From contig AP017968.1 in assembly GCA_002356455.1 (NCBI GenBank), forward strand, positions 1,426,001 through 1,490,000: DNA of 64,000 bases, written 5' to 3'. Of this stretch, positions 25,398-35,169 are shown in pieces. The position numbers and the translations under genes are program-made. Under the pieces are notes generated by a model. That model saw only the letters and a list, made by a program, of their open reading frames with translations, was not told the origin of the DNA and did no database searches. Position 1 is the first letter of the stretch. Every line of letters starts with the position of its first letter. This DNA comes from Fusobacterium varium (GTDB lineage Bacteria > Fusobacteriota > Fusobacteriia > Fusobacteriales > Fusobacteriaceae).

Positions 25398-25961
25398 ATG
25401 AGAGAAAAAATTTATCTAGGATTAGTTCATTATCCTGTATATAATAAAAACAATGATGTGGTATGTACTTCAGTTACAAATTTTGATATTCATGATATAT
25501 CTAGAAGCTGTAGAACTTATGATATAAAAGGATATCGTTTGATAGTTCCTGTAGATGCACAAAAAATGCTAACAGAAAGAATAATTGGATATTGGCAGGA
25601 AGGTACTGGAGGTCAGTATAATAAAGATAGAGAAAATGCTTTTGCTATAACAAGAGTGATGGACAGCATAGAAAAAACTATTGAGGAAATAGAAGAAAAA
25701 GAAGGACAGAAACCAGTTATAATAACTACATCTGCAAGAATTTTTTCTAATACATTAGGATATAAAGCACTTTCAGAAAAAATATTTGAAGATGACAAAC
25801 CATATCTTTTATTATTTGGAACAGGGTGGGGTCTTACAGATGAAATAATGGACATGTCAGATTATATTCTAGAGCCAATAAGAGGAAATACAAAATATAA
25901 TCATCTTTCTGTGAGAGCAGCAGTAGCTATTATTTTAGATAGATTATTAGGAGAAAATTAA
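25398..25961 (+). CDS. RNA methyltransferase-like SPOUT protein
   Basis: A 187-residue protein resembling the small RNA methyltransferase family (Methyltrn_RNA_4) often encoded just after trmD. Landmarks are YLGLVHYPVYNKN, SVTNFDIHDISRSCRTY, and the knot segment LLFGTGWGL followed by YILEPIRGNTKYNHLSVRAAVAIILDR. The alpha/beta-knot fold is inferred from the last two segments. The RNA target is not known. Confidence 0.8.
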   Translation: MREKIYLGLVHYPVYNKNNDVVCTSVTNFDIHDISRSCRTYDIKGYRLIVPVDAQKMLTERIIGYWQEGTGGQYNKDRENAFAITRVMDSIEKTIEEIEEKEGQKPVIITTSARIFSNTLGYKALSEKIFEDDKPYLLLFGTGWGLTDEIMDMSDYILEPIRGNTKYNHLSVRAAVAIILDRLLGEN

Positions 25962-25982
25962 TAGATAAATTCTGGAGGTAAG

Positions 25983-28900
25983 ATGAATAGAAATGAGATC
26001 AGAATAAAACCTCAGGACAGTATTTTCAGACAGATGGGAATAAACTCTGTAGACATTAAAGAGATAGTTTTCAGTGAAAGAAATAAGAAAATGAAGTTTA
26101 TGTGTTCCGTTCCATGTGTAAAAGACCTCTGTGAACTTGATATAATCTATGAAAATATAAAAAAGAATTTTGGAAAAGAGTTGGAAGTAGATTTTAGAGT
26201 AGAGTATACAGAGAAAGAAATGATGAAGGAAGAACTTATAGTAATAGTAGAAAGAGCCATAATCAGACTTAAGGCAAGAAATGCTATTTCTAAATCATTT
26301 CTTTATTTTTATAGAATAAAGATAGAAGAAGAAGCTGTAAATATTGAACTTAATGAAAAAACAGCTATAGAAATTCTTATAAGTTCTGGAATAGATGATA
26401 AACTTGAAGAAATACTGGAAAATTATGGAATATATAATTTTAAAGTTAAATTTATACTTGGAGATTTTTCCAAGGAATTAACAGAAGTAGAAAAACAAAA
26501 ACAGAAAGAAATAATAACTTTATCAGCTAAAATAGACTCTGATAATTCAAAAGCAGCAGCGTCTAAACCTCAAAAATCAAATGAGGTCTTTGTAAAACAA
26601 GGATTTTCAAAACAGGGATATACAAGTAATAAAACAAAAGAAATAAAAGGAAACTCTATTTCAATAGAGGAATTTGGAGAACTCTATGAAGATGAAATTT
26701 GTATAGTTGAAGGAGAAATATTTTCTATTGAGAGCAGAGATATCAAAAATGATAAAATTTTAATGACAATAAGAATAACCGATGAAAGAAGTTCTCTGAC
26801 AACAAAGGTATTTCTTGATAAAAATAAAAAATTAGAAGTATCTGTTGGAGATTTTATTAAAGTAAGCGGAAAAAAACAAGTTGATAAGTTTTCTGATAAT
26901 GAAGAAATAATAATGATAAATTCTATTAATAAACTTGATAAGGTAAAAGTTCAAAAAATTGATAATGCTCCAGAAAAAATGGTAGAGCTTCATACACATA
27001 GTAAAATGAGTGAGATGGTTGGAGTAGAAGATATTTCAGACCTTATAAAACAGGCAATAGAGTATGGACATAAAGCAATGGCTATAACTGATTATGCAGT
27101 AGTACATTCTTTTCCATTTGCTTATAAGGCAGCTAAAGGAAAAGATTTTAAAGCTATTCTTGGATGTGAAATGTATATGGTAAATGATACTGCTGAAATG
27201 GTAAGAAGCAGTAAAAATATACCTATTGAGGAAGAAAGTTTTGTAGTATTTGACTTAGAGACTATGGGACTTAATTCACATGAACATGAAATAATAGAAA
27301 TAGGAGCTGTAAAACTTCAGGGAACAAGAATAATAGAGAGATATTCTCAATTGGTTAACCCTAAAAAATCTATTCCTAAAAAGATACAGGAGCTTACAAA
27401 TATATCTCAAGATATGGTTGATAATATGCCTACAATAGATGAAGTCCTTCCTAAGTTTATGGAATTTGTAGGTGACTCTACAATGGTAGCACATAATGCT
27501 CCATTTGATATGGGATTTATAAGAAGAGATGTCAAAAAAATTATGGGATACGATTATAAACCTGCAGTAATAGATACGTTACAAATGGCAAGAGATTTAT
27601 ATCCTGATCTTAAAGCATATGGATTGAAAAACTTGAATAAAGTATTAGGATTATCATTAGATAACCACCATAGAGCTGTAGACGACTCACAAGCAACGGC
27701 TAATATGTTCATTATATTTATTGAAAAATATATAGAAATGGGAATAACTAATCTTAGTGAAATAACAGGTGCTCTCCCAATAAATGTAAAAAAACAAGAT
27801 ACATCCAATATAATAGTATTGGTGAAAAATCTTCAGGGACTTCATAATATGTACAGATTAGTATCAGAAGCTCATGTTGATTATTATGGAAATAAGAAAC
27901 CAAGAGTCATGAAATCACATATAGAAAAGTATAGAGAAGGATTGATTATTGGAAGTTCTCTTTCTTCACATTTTATGAATGATGGAGAATTATCTAATTA
28001 TTATATGAGATATGATTATGAAAAAATAGAAAAAAATATAGAATTTTATGATTATATAGAGCTTCTTCCAAAAGGAGCATATTCAGAGTTATATGAAGAT
28101 GATGGAACTGGAACTATATCATCTTTTTCAATGATTGAAGATATGAATAAATATTTTTATAATTTAGCTAAAGAGAGAGGAAAATTAGTAACAGCAAGTT
28201 CTAATGTACATTATATAAATGAAACTGACAGTAAAATAAGAAGCATTCTTCTTTATGGAAGTGGAAGTGTTTATAGAGAGAATCAATATAAGACAGATAA
28301 TAAATTTTATTTTAGAACCACAGAAGAACTTGTAAATGAATTCGACTATATGGGTGAAGATATTGCAAAGGAGATAGTTATATCAGGAACAAATACTATA
28401 GCTGATATGATAGAAGTTATAAAACCAGTACCTGATGGATTTTATCCTCCTAAAATAGATAATGCTGAAAATATAGTAAAAGAGATGACATATGAAAAAG
28501 CATACAGAATATATGGAAATCCTCTCCCAGAAATAGTTAAAGCAAGATTAGAAAGAGAACTTGGAGCTATTATAGGTAATGGCTTTTCGGTACTTTATCT
28601 TTCAGCTCAAAAACTTGTTAAAAAATCACTGGATAATGGATATCTAGTTGGTTCCAGAGGATCAGTAGGTTCTTCTCTAGTTGCTTATATGATGGATATT
28701 ACAGAAGTTAATGCTCTTTATCCACACTATATATGTACAAATCCAGAATGTAAAAATTCTGAATTTATAGAAAGAGAAGGAGTAGGAATTGACCTTCCAG
28801 AAAAGATGTGTCCAAAGTGTGGACAGGTATATAAAAGAGATGGATATTCAATACCATTTGAAGTATTTATGGGATTTAATGGAGAAAAAGTACCAGATAT

Positions 28901-30323
28901 CGACCTTAACTTCTCAGGAGAATATCAATCAGAGATACATAGATATTGTGAACAGCTTTTCGGTAAAGAAAATGTATTTAAAGCAGGAACTATATCTACA
29001 CTGGCAGAAAAAAATGCTGAAGGTTATGTAAGAAAATATTTTGAAGAACATGAAATGAAAGGAAATAGAGCTGAGATAATAAGACTTGCAAAAAAATGTG
29101 AAGGAGCTAAGAAAACTACAGGGCAACACCCTGGGGGAATGGTTGTAGTTCCTAGAGATCACTCTATATATGAATTTTGTCCTGTACAGAAACCTGCAAA
29201 TGATGAAAAAAATGATTCTATTACAACACACTTTGATTATCATGTAATGGATGAACAGTTAGTAAAACTAGATATACTTGGACATGATGATCCAACTACC
29301 ATAAAGATGCTTCAGGAATATACAGGAGTAGATATTTATACCATTCCTATTGCTGATCCAGAAACATTAAAAATATTTTCTGGAACTGAATCATTAGGAA
29401 TTACTCCTGATGATATAAATTCAGTAGTCGGAACTTTTGGAGTACCAGAATTTGGAACACCATTTGTAAGGCAAATGCTTATAGATACTATGCCAAAAAC
29501 TTTTGCTGAGCTTGTAAGAATATCAGGATTATCACATGGTACTGATGTTTGGCTGAATAATGCTCAAGAGTTTATAAGACAGAAAAAAGCAACTCTATCT
29601 CAAGTAATAACAGTGCGTGATGACATAATGAACTATCTTATTGATCAGGGACTTGAAAAAGGAACAGCATTTAAAATAATGGAGTTTGTAAGAAAGGGAA
29701 AACCTTCAAAAGATCCAGAAGGATGGGAAAAATTTTCAAATGAAATGAAGGAACATGATGTTGCAGAATGGTATATAGAGTCATGCAGAAGAATAAAATA
29801 TATGTTCCCTAAAGGGCATGCAGTTGCTTATGTTATGATGGCAATGAGAATAGCTTATTTCAAAGTCCATTATCCTCTGGCTTTTTACGCAGCATATTTG
29901 TCAAGAAAGGCAGAAGATTTTGATTATGAGATAATGAGTGACCCCAAAACGGCAAAAGAGCATTTAGCAGTATTGAGTAAAGAACCTAAACTGGATGTAA
30001 AGAAAAAGGCCGAAATGGCAATATGTGAAATCATAGTGGAAATGTATGCCAGAGGATATGAATTTCTTCCAATAGATGTATATACATCAGCAGGGTTTAA
30101 ATTTACAATAGAGGATGGTAAGATAAGAATACCTCTTATAGCCCTTAATGGATTGGGTGGAGCAGTAATAGAAAATTTAATAAAAGAAAGAGAAACAAGT
30201 AAATTTTTATCATATGAAGATCTTAAAAGAAGAACAAAGATATCACAAACAATAATTGAAAAACTTAAGTCTATAAATGCAGTAGATTCATTGAGCGAAA
30301 CAAATCAGATATCGTTGTTTTAG
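25983..30323 (+). CDS. polC: DNA polymerase III, PolC-type
   Basis: A 1446-residue replicative polymerase of low-GC bacteria. In order it shows an N-terminal region and OB fold (about 220-320), then a PHP domain starting VELHTHSKMS. The PHP domain is split by the DnaQ-like 3'-5' exonuclease (FDLETMGL, HNAPFDMGF, HRAVDDSQAT). The polymerase domain follows, with VGSRGSVGSSLVAY, a zinc-binding CxxxxC...CPKC segment, and PDIDLNFSGEYQ; the GQHPGGMVV and FPKGHAVAYVMMAMR motifs are also seen. The gene lies in the long rRNA/tRNA-modification operon and is followed by a transporter gene eight bases later. Confidence 0.97.
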   Translation: MNRNEIRIKPQDSIFRQMGINSVDIKEIVFSERNKKMKFMCSVPCVKDLCELDIIYENIKKNFGKELEVDFRVEYTEKEMMKEELIVIVERAIIRLKARNAISKSFLYFYRIKIEEEAVNIELNEKTAIEILISSGIDDKLEEILENYGIYNFKVKFILGDFSKELTEVEKQKQKEIITLSAKIDSDNSKAAASKPQKSNEVFVKQGFSKQGYTSNKTKEIKGNSISIEEFGELYEDEICIVEGEIFSIESRDIKNDKILMTIRITDERSSLTTKVFLDKNKKLEVSVGDFIKVSGKKQVDKFSDNEEIIMINSINKLDKVKVQKIDNAPEKMVELHTHSKMSEMVGVEDISDLIKQAIEYGHKAMAITDYAVVHSFPFAYKAAKGKDFKAILGCEMYMVNDTAEMVRSSKNIPIEEESFVVFDLETMGLNSHEHEIIEIGAVKLQGTRIIERYSQLVNPKKSIPKKIQELTNISQDMVDNMPTIDEVLPKFMEFVGDSTMVAHNAPFDMGFIRRDVKKIMGYDYKPAVIDTLQMARDLYPDLKAYGLKNLNKVLGLSLDNHHRAVDDSQATANMFIIFIEKYIEMGITNLSEITGALPINVKKQDTSNIIVLVKNLQGLHNMYRLVSEAHVDYYGNKKPRVMKSHIEKYREGLIIGSSLSSHFMNDGELSNYYMRYDYEKIEKNIEFYDYIELLPKGAYSELYEDDGTGTISSFSMIEDMNKYFYNLAKERGKLVTASSNVHYINETDSKIRSILLYGSGSVYRENQYKTDNKFYFRTTEELVNEFDYMGEDIAKEIVISGTNTIADMIEVIKPVPDGFYPPKIDNAENIVKEMTYEKAYRIYGNPLPEIVKARLERELGAIIGNGFSVLYLSAQKLVKKSLDNGYLVGSRGSVGSSLVAYMMDITEVNALYPHYICTNPECKNSEFIEREGVGIDLPEKMCPKCGQVYKRDGYSIPFEVFMGFNGEKVPDIDLNFSGEYQSEIHRYCEQLFGKENVFKAGTISTLAEKNAEGYVRKYFEEHEMKGNRAEIIRLAKKCEGAKKTTGQHPGGMVVVPRDHSIYEFCPVQKPANDEKNDSITTHFDYHVMDEQLVKLDILGHDDPTTIKMLQEYTGVDIYTIPIADPETLKIFSGTESLGITPDDINSVVGTFGVPEFGTPFVRQMLIDTMPKTFAELVRISGLSHGTDVWLNNAQEFIRQKKATLSQVITVRDDIMNYLIDQGLEKGTAFKIMEFVRKGKPSKDPEGWEKFSNEMKEHDVAEWYIESCRRIKYMFPKGHAVAYVMMAMRIAYFKVHYPLAFYAAYLSRKAEDFDYEIMSDPKTAKEHLAVLSKEPKLDVKKKAEMAICEIIVEMYARGYEFLPIDVYTSAGFKFTIEDGKIRIPLIALNGLGGAVIENLIKERETSKFLSYEDLKRRTKISQTIIEKLKSINAVDSLSETNQISLF

Positions 30324-30331
30324 GAGGAAAA

Positions 30332-31249
30332 ATGTTGAATGAAAAAAATGAAACCATGGGAGCTATGCTTGTTTGTCTTGCAGCTACACTTTGGGGATTT
30401 GATTCCATAGTGCTGACACCAAGATTGTTTAAACTTAGCGTACCTTATGTGGTTTTTATGGTGCATCTTCTTCCTTTTATAGGAATGACTTTGATATTTG
30501 GAAAAGATGAAATAAAAAATATAAAAAAATTAGATAAGAAAGACTTAATGTTTTTCTTTTTAGTAGCATTGTTTGGAGGAAGTTTAGGAACACTCTCAAT
30601 TGTAAAAGCACTATTCTTAGTAAATTTTCATCATCTTACAGTAGTCACACTTTTACAAAAATTACAACCTATATTTGCTATTTTATTAGCAAGAGTGATA
30701 TTGAAAGAACGAGAAGGGAAAGGCTTTTTATTTTGGGCAGTAATGGCTCTTATAGGAGGTTATCTGCTTACTTTTCAATTTAATATGCCACAGATGGTGT
30801 ATAATGGAAATATGCTATTAGCTTGCTTTTATTCACTTCTAGCAGCATTTTCTTTTGGAAGTGCTACTGTATTTGGAAAAAGAATTTTAAAAAATGCATC
30901 TTTCAGAACAGCATTATATCTTAGATATGGATTAACAGCTTTTATAATGTTTTTTATAGCTTCTTTTAATGGAAGTCTTAGTTATATAAGTCATACAACT
31001 TCACTTCAATGGATGATATTTATTATAATAGGTCTTACAAGCGGAAGTGGAGCAATACTCCTATATTATAAAGGGCTTAGGCATATAAAAGCAAATGTAG
31101 CAACAATGTGTGAACTTTGTTTTCCTGTGTCAAGTATACTATTTGACTATATATTTAATGGTAATGTTTTGTCAATGATCCAAATATTAAGTGCAGGATT
31201 AATGTTGTATTCTATCTATAAGATAACTAAAAATAGAGTAAATGAGTAA
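30332..31249 (+). CDS. DMT superfamily (EamA) transporter
   Basis: A 305-residue protein with ten hydrophobic segments in two EamA repeats. The first repeat begins AMLVCLAATLWGFDSI and the second LLACFYSLLAAFSFGSATVFGKR. Typical roles are export of amino acids or other small metabolites; the substrate is not evident. The GGAGG site overlaps the end of polC, so it is probably expressed with it. Confidence 0.88.
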   Translation: MLNEKNETMGAMLVCLAATLWGFDSIVLTPRLFKLSVPYVVFMVHLLPFIGMTLIFGKDEIKNIKKLDKKDLMFFFLVALFGGSLGTLSIVKALFLVNFHHLTVVTLLQKLQPIFAILLARVILKEREGKGFLFWAVMALIGGYLLTFQFNMPQMVYNGNMLLACFYSLLAAFSFGSATVFGKRILKNASFRTALYLRYGLTAFIMFFIASFNGSLSYISHTTSLQWMIFIIIGLTSGSGAILLYYKGLRHIKANVATMCELCFPVSSILFDYIFNGNVLSMIQILSAGLMLYSIYKITKNRVNE

Positions 31250-31265
31250 AAAAATATAAAATGAT

Positions 31266-31294
31266 TTGTAAATTTTTAAAAGTTATGGTATAAA
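31266..31294 (+). promoter_or_regulatory. promoter of the HU gene
   Basis: TTGTAA at 31266-31271, 17-base spacer, TATAAA at 31289-31294, 32 bases ahead of the start codon. Confidence 0.65.
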
Positions 31295-31326
31295 GAATAT
31301 AGCTAAAAAATTAAGGAGGAATTATA

Positions 31327-31605
31327 ATGACTAAAAAAGAGTTTATTGATTTATATTTTGAAAAGGGAGAGTTCGCAACTAAAATTGATGCTGAGAAAAA
31401 AGCTGCAGCTTTTTTAGCAGTTATTGAAGAAGGGTTAGTAGGTGGAGAAGATATTACTTTTCTAGGATTTGGAAAATTTGAAGTTGCTGACAGAGCTGCT
31501 AGAACTTGCAGAAATCCGCAAACTGGTGAAGAAATGAAAGTTGAAGCTAAAAAAGTAGTGAAATTTAAAGCTGGAAAAGGATTATCTGAAAAAGTAAATC
31601 AATAA
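31327..31605 (+). CDS. HU-family DNA-binding protein
   Basis: A 92-residue nucleoid protein. The N-terminal helical part begins MTKKEFIDLYFEKGEF; the HU/IHF signature GFGKFEVADRAARTCRNPQTGEEM is followed by a beta arm. HU bends and compacts DNA and supports replication and recombination. It is a single-gene unit with its own promoter and a strong terminator. Confidence 0.93.
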   Translation: MTKKEFIDLYFEKGEFATKIDAEKKAAAFLAVIEEGLVGGEDITFLGFGKFEVADRAARTCRNPQTGEEMKVEAKKVVKFKAGKGLSEKVNQ

Positions 31606-31630
31606 TTCTAAAATTAATTTAAATATAAAA

Positions 31631-31667
31631 GTGGGGATGCTGTTTATCAGTATCTCCATTTTTTTAT
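31631..31667 (+). terminator. terminator of the HU gene
   Basis: GTGGGGATgCTG pairs with CAGtATCTCCAT around a short loop and is followed by a run of seven T. Confidence 0.85.
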
Positions 31668-31854
31668 TTTCATATACAGTAAAAAAATATGATATTTTTA
31701 CATTAAAAATGTTGAAAATTCGAAAGAAAAGTTCTATAATATAGACACAAAGAGTTAATTGATTATTAATTTGAAAGTGAAAATAAAATTTTATAGCAAA
31801 AAAATTTTAAAAGAAATTATCAAAATTAAACTCATAATATAAGGGGGAATAATC

Positions 31855-33057
31855 ATGGCAGTAACATTAGAAACCATCAAAAAAGCGAAACAAACTATTG
31901 AGCATTCAATTAAAAGAACACCTTTAATAGAGTGTCCAACATTAGAAAAAGAACTTGGTGGTAAAGTATTATTCAAGCTTGAAAATCTTCAAAAGACAGG
32001 ATCATTTAAAGTAAGAGGAGCATTAAACAGAATAGCCAATCTAACAGAAGAGGAAAAGAAAAAAGGAGTTATTGCATCATCAGCAGGAAATCATGCGCAG
32101 GGAATAGCTTTGGGAGCAACAGCACAAGGAATAAAATCAACAATAGTAATGCCTGAAACTGCACCAATAGCAAAAGTAGCAGCAACAAAAGGATATGGAG
32201 CAGAAGTAGTATTATGTGGAACAGTATACGATGATGCTTTTGCAAAAGCATGCGAAATTCAAAAAGAAACAGGAGCTATATTTTTACATCCATTTGATGA
32301 TGACTATGTAATTTCAGGTCAGGGAACAATAGGACTGGAAATATTGGAAGATGCAATTGATATAGATACAGTATTAGTACCAATAGGTGGAGGAGGAATA
32401 CTTGCAGGAATAGCGACAGCAATAAAATCAATAAATCCTTCAGTAAGAATAATAGGAGTGGAATCAGCAAATGCAGCATCAATGACAGAGGCGTTGGCAA
32501 AAGGAGAATGCTGTGAAGTATGTGCAACACCAACAATAGCAGATGGAATAGCAGTAAAAAAAGTAGGATGCAAAACTCTTGAGCTGGTAAAACAATATGT
32601 AGATGAAGTAGTAACAGTAACAGAGGATGAAATAGCAACAGCAATACTATTCCTTATGGAAAAAAGTAAAGTAGTTGCAGAAGGAGCAGGAGCAACACCT
32701 TTAGCAGCAATACTTGCAGGAAAGGTTGACTGCAAAGGGAAAAAGACATGTGCAGTAGTTTCAGGAGGAAACATAGATGTCAATCTTATAGAAAGAGTAT
32801 TGAACAGAGCTTTAATTAATGCAGGAAGAAGATATGAATTCAAAGTAAAGGTACATGACAGATTTGGAGAAACAGAAAAATTATTAAGTTTAATTACAGA
32901 AAATAGAGCCAATATTCTATTTATAACTCAAAGTATGTATAATGTAGAATTAGGAATAACAATGCAGGAAGTAACATTGGTAATAGAATGCAGTGATATG
33001 GCTCATAGAGATGTTGTAAGAGCTAAAATTATAGAGGCTGGATATGAAATTTATTAG
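31855..33057 (+). CDS. tdcB: catabolic threonine ammonia-lyase
   Basis: PLP enzyme that deaminates L-threonine (and serine) to 2-oxobutyrate. The PLP lysine is K52 in TGSFKVRGALNR; SAGNHAQGIA and the phosphate-binding GGGGILAGIA are also typical. It has 400 residues, with a catalytic domain to about 320 and a C-terminal ACT-like domain (RYEFKVKVHDRFGETEKLLSL). This is the shorter, degradative or single-ACT form rather than the long biosynthetic IlvA. It stands alone with a strong AGGGGG ribosome binding site. The codon pattern is unusually rich in GCA and ATA, giving spurious leucine-rich frames on the opposite strand. Confidence 0.9.
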   Translation: MAVTLETIKKAKQTIEHSIKRTPLIECPTLEKELGGKVLFKLENLQKTGSFKVRGALNRIANLTEEEKKKGVIASSAGNHAQGIALGATAQGIKSTIVMPETAPIAKVAATKGYGAEVVLCGTVYDDAFAKACEIQKETGAIFLHPFDDDYVISGQGTIGLEILEDAIDIDTVLVPIGGGGILAGIATAIKSINPSVRIIGVESANAASMTEALAKGECCEVCATPTIADGIAVKKVGCKTLELVKQYVDEVVTVTEDEIATAILFLMEKSKVVAEGAGATPLAAILAGKVDCKGKKTCAVVSGGNIDVNLIERVLNRALINAGRRYEFKVKVHDRFGETEKLLSLITENRANILFITQSMYNVELGITMQEVTLVIECSDMAHRDVVRAKIIEAGYEIY

Positions 33058-33135
33058 TATTCAAAAATAGTTAGTATTGAAAAAAAATGATAATTGAAGT
33101 AGAATATCTATTATGAAGTTGTTTGGAGGAGAAAG

Positions 33136-34410
33136 ATGAAAAAAATAATAGGAGTATTAATGATCCTTATATTTTCTATTTCTTATGGAAAATATGAGTA
33201 TCCTTTTCAAAATCCATATATGGCAACTATACTAGGGAGTTCTACTTTAATGATAAACGGAGTAAGTAAGTCTGTTCCAACTAAAGTATATAAGACTAAA
33301 CTTCCTGGCAGTATAGAAGTGCCAGAGAATTTATGGTATAATGATAAATTTGAGTTTTCTCTAGTTCCACAAAAAGAAAAAGCACCATTAATATTTCTTT
33401 TAGCAGGAACAGGATCAGATTATCATGCAGCAAGAATGGTATTTTTTCAAAGAATATTTTATGATGCTGGATATAGTGTAATTTCAATTACATCACCAAT
33501 GCATTCAAATTTTATCATCAACGCATCTAGTAATAGGATGCCAGGAATGATAATGGATGATGGAAAAGATGTTTATAATGTTATGAAGGAAACATATAAA
33601 ATTGTAAAAGATAAAATAAATGTTTCTGATTTTTATGTTGTAGGATATAGTTTAGGTGCTACTGAATCAGCAGTGGTTTCTTATATTGATGAAACTGAAA
33701 AAGCATTTAATTTTAAAAGAGTATTTATGATTAATCCTGCAGTAGATATTTATGAATCAGCAGTAAAGCTTGATAAAGCTTTAGATGAGCCAACAGAAGG
33801 AAAAGTTGAAAATCTGGAAAAACTTATTAATAAAGTATTTAATAAACTTTCAGATTCAGTAAAAAATGGTTATACAGAAATAACAGAAGAACTTATTTAT
33901 AGCATGTTTGCAAAAGATCAAATGTCAGATGAAGAAATGGGAGAATTAATAGGTTTGGTATTTAGACTGACAGCCATTGATGTTAATTATGTAACTGATT
34001 TAATAAATGACAGAAAAGTTTATGTAGATAAACCAGTTGGGAAATTTACAAATATGTTTCCATATTTTGAAAAAATAAATTTTGCTGGTTTTGAAGATTA
34101 TATGTATAGACTTGCTTATCCATATTTTGATGAAAAAATGGGTGGTGGGATAAGTCTTGAGGAACTTTTACAGCACACTAAACTTCAGCAGATACAGGAT
34201 TATTTAAAAAATACAGACAAAATAGCAGTAGTAACAAATAAAGATGAAATCATATTAGGAGAAGAGGACTTCAAATTTTTAGAAAATACTTTCAGAGGAA
34301 GATTAATAATATATCCTTATGGAGGTCATTGTGGAAATATGTATTATAAAACTAATGTAGATGTAATGCTGAAATTTCTAAAGGAGGGAGTACTTGATTA
34401 TGAGAACTAA
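33136..34410 (+). CDS. secreted alpha/beta hydrolase coupled to mlaA
   Basis: A 424-residue protein with a signal peptide (first 18 residues, ending SYGK). The alpha/beta hydrolase core has the oxyanion-side LLAGTGSDYH and the nucleophile elbow GYSLGA with Ser172; a probable catalytic histidine is in YPYGGHCGN near the C-terminus. It overlaps mlaA by about ten bases. Gene pairs of such a hydrolase with mlaA occur in other Gram-negative bacteria, and a role in phospholipid handling at the outer membrane is a fair inference. The substrate is untested. Confidence 0.8.
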   Translation: MKKIIGVLMILIFSISYGKYEYPFQNPYMATILGSSTLMINGVSKSVPTKVYKTKLPGSIEVPENLWYNDKFEFSLVPQKEKAPLIFLLAGTGSDYHAARMVFFQRIFYDAGYSVISITSPMHSNFIINASSNRMPGMIMDDGKDVYNVMKETYKIVKDKINVSDFYVVGYSLGATESAVVSYIDETEKAFNFKRVFMINPAVDIYESAVKLDKALDEPTEGKVENLEKLINKVFNKLSDSVKNGYTEITEELIYSMFAKDQMSDEEMGELIGLVFRLTAIDVNYVTDLINDRKVYVDKPVGKFTNMFPYFEKINFAGFEDYMYRLAYPYFDEKMGGGISLEELLQHTKLQQIQDYLKNTDKIAVVTNKDEIILGEEDFKFLENTFRGRLIIYPYGGHCGNMYYKTNVDVMLKFLKEGVLDYEN

Positions 34411-35146
34411 TAAAAAATTTATTATGCTCCTTATGATGCTTTTAGTTTTTACATTTTCAGCTGCTGCAACAGATGAAAAATCGGAAATTAAAAATCATGA
34501 TACTGAAATAGCTGAATATTTTGGAGTATATGACCCATGGGAGCCTCTAAATAGAAGAATATATTATTTTAATTATACTTTTGATAAATATGTATTTCTG
34601 CCAGTAGTAGATGCTTATAATCTTATAACACCTACTTTTGTACAAAAAGGAGTAAAGAACTTCTTTAGAAATACACAGAATATCACTGTAACTGGTAATT
34701 CTTTACTGCAGTTTAAAATAAAAAAAGCTATGAGAGCAATAGGAAGATTTTCAATAAATGCAACATTAGGTGCAGGAGGGGTATTTGATACAGCTTCTTC
34801 TTTAGGAATGCCAAAACCATATGAGGATTTTGGGTTGACTTTAGCTCATTATGGAGTAGGAGAGGGGCCATATTTAATTTTACCTTTTTTAGGACCAAGC
34901 AATTTAAGAGATGCAGTAGGAACAGGAGTAAATACTTTAGCTCTTGGAGCATTAGACCCTTATGAAGCAGCAGATTTATTTGATATAGACAGTCCAGAAG
35001 TGTTTGCACTTAGTTCAGTGGATAAAAGAAAAAATACAAAATTTAGATATTATGCAAGTGGATCGCCATTTGAATATGAATATCTAAGATTCTTCTACAA
35101 GAAATATAGAAAGCTGCAATCAGAAACAGGAGTACAGGTTTTTTAA
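34400..35146 (+). CDS. mlaA: MlaA/VacJ-family outer-membrane lipid asymmetry protein
   Basis: A 248-residue MlaA homologue. The domain is clear: VYDPWEPLNRRIYYFNYTFDKYV, GVKNFFRNTQNI, GRFSINATLGAGGVFD and EDFGLTLAHYGVGEGPYLILPFLGPSN. MlaA removes phospholipids from the outer leaflet of the outer membrane, so the host has one. Unlike the classic lipoprotein, the signal peptide ends in FSAAATDE without a lipobox cysteine, so anchoring must differ. TTG at 34394 and ATG at 34400 are both possible starts after AAGGAGGGAG. Partner mlaBCDEF genes are not in the window. Confidence 0.9.
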   Translation: MRTNKKFIMLLMMLLVFTFSAAATDEKSEIKNHDTEIAEYFGVYDPWEPLNRRIYYFNYTFDKYVFLPVVDAYNLITPTFVQKGVKNFFRNTQNITVTGNSLLQFKIKKAMRAIGRFSINATLGAGGVFDTASSLGMPKPYEDFGLTLAHYGVGEGPYLILPFLGPSNLRDAVGTGVNTLALGALDPYEAADLFDIDSPEVFALSSVDKRKNTKFRYYASGSPFEYEYLRFFYKKYRKLQSETGVQVF

Positions 35147-35169
35147 AAAAGAAAAATGGAGGATATTAA

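Noticed and set aside
32069-32912. Leucine- and serine-rich frames opposite the threonine deaminase gene
   Set aside because: They are mirror images of the biased GCA/ATA codon use in tdcB, lack ribosome binding sites and resemble no protein.
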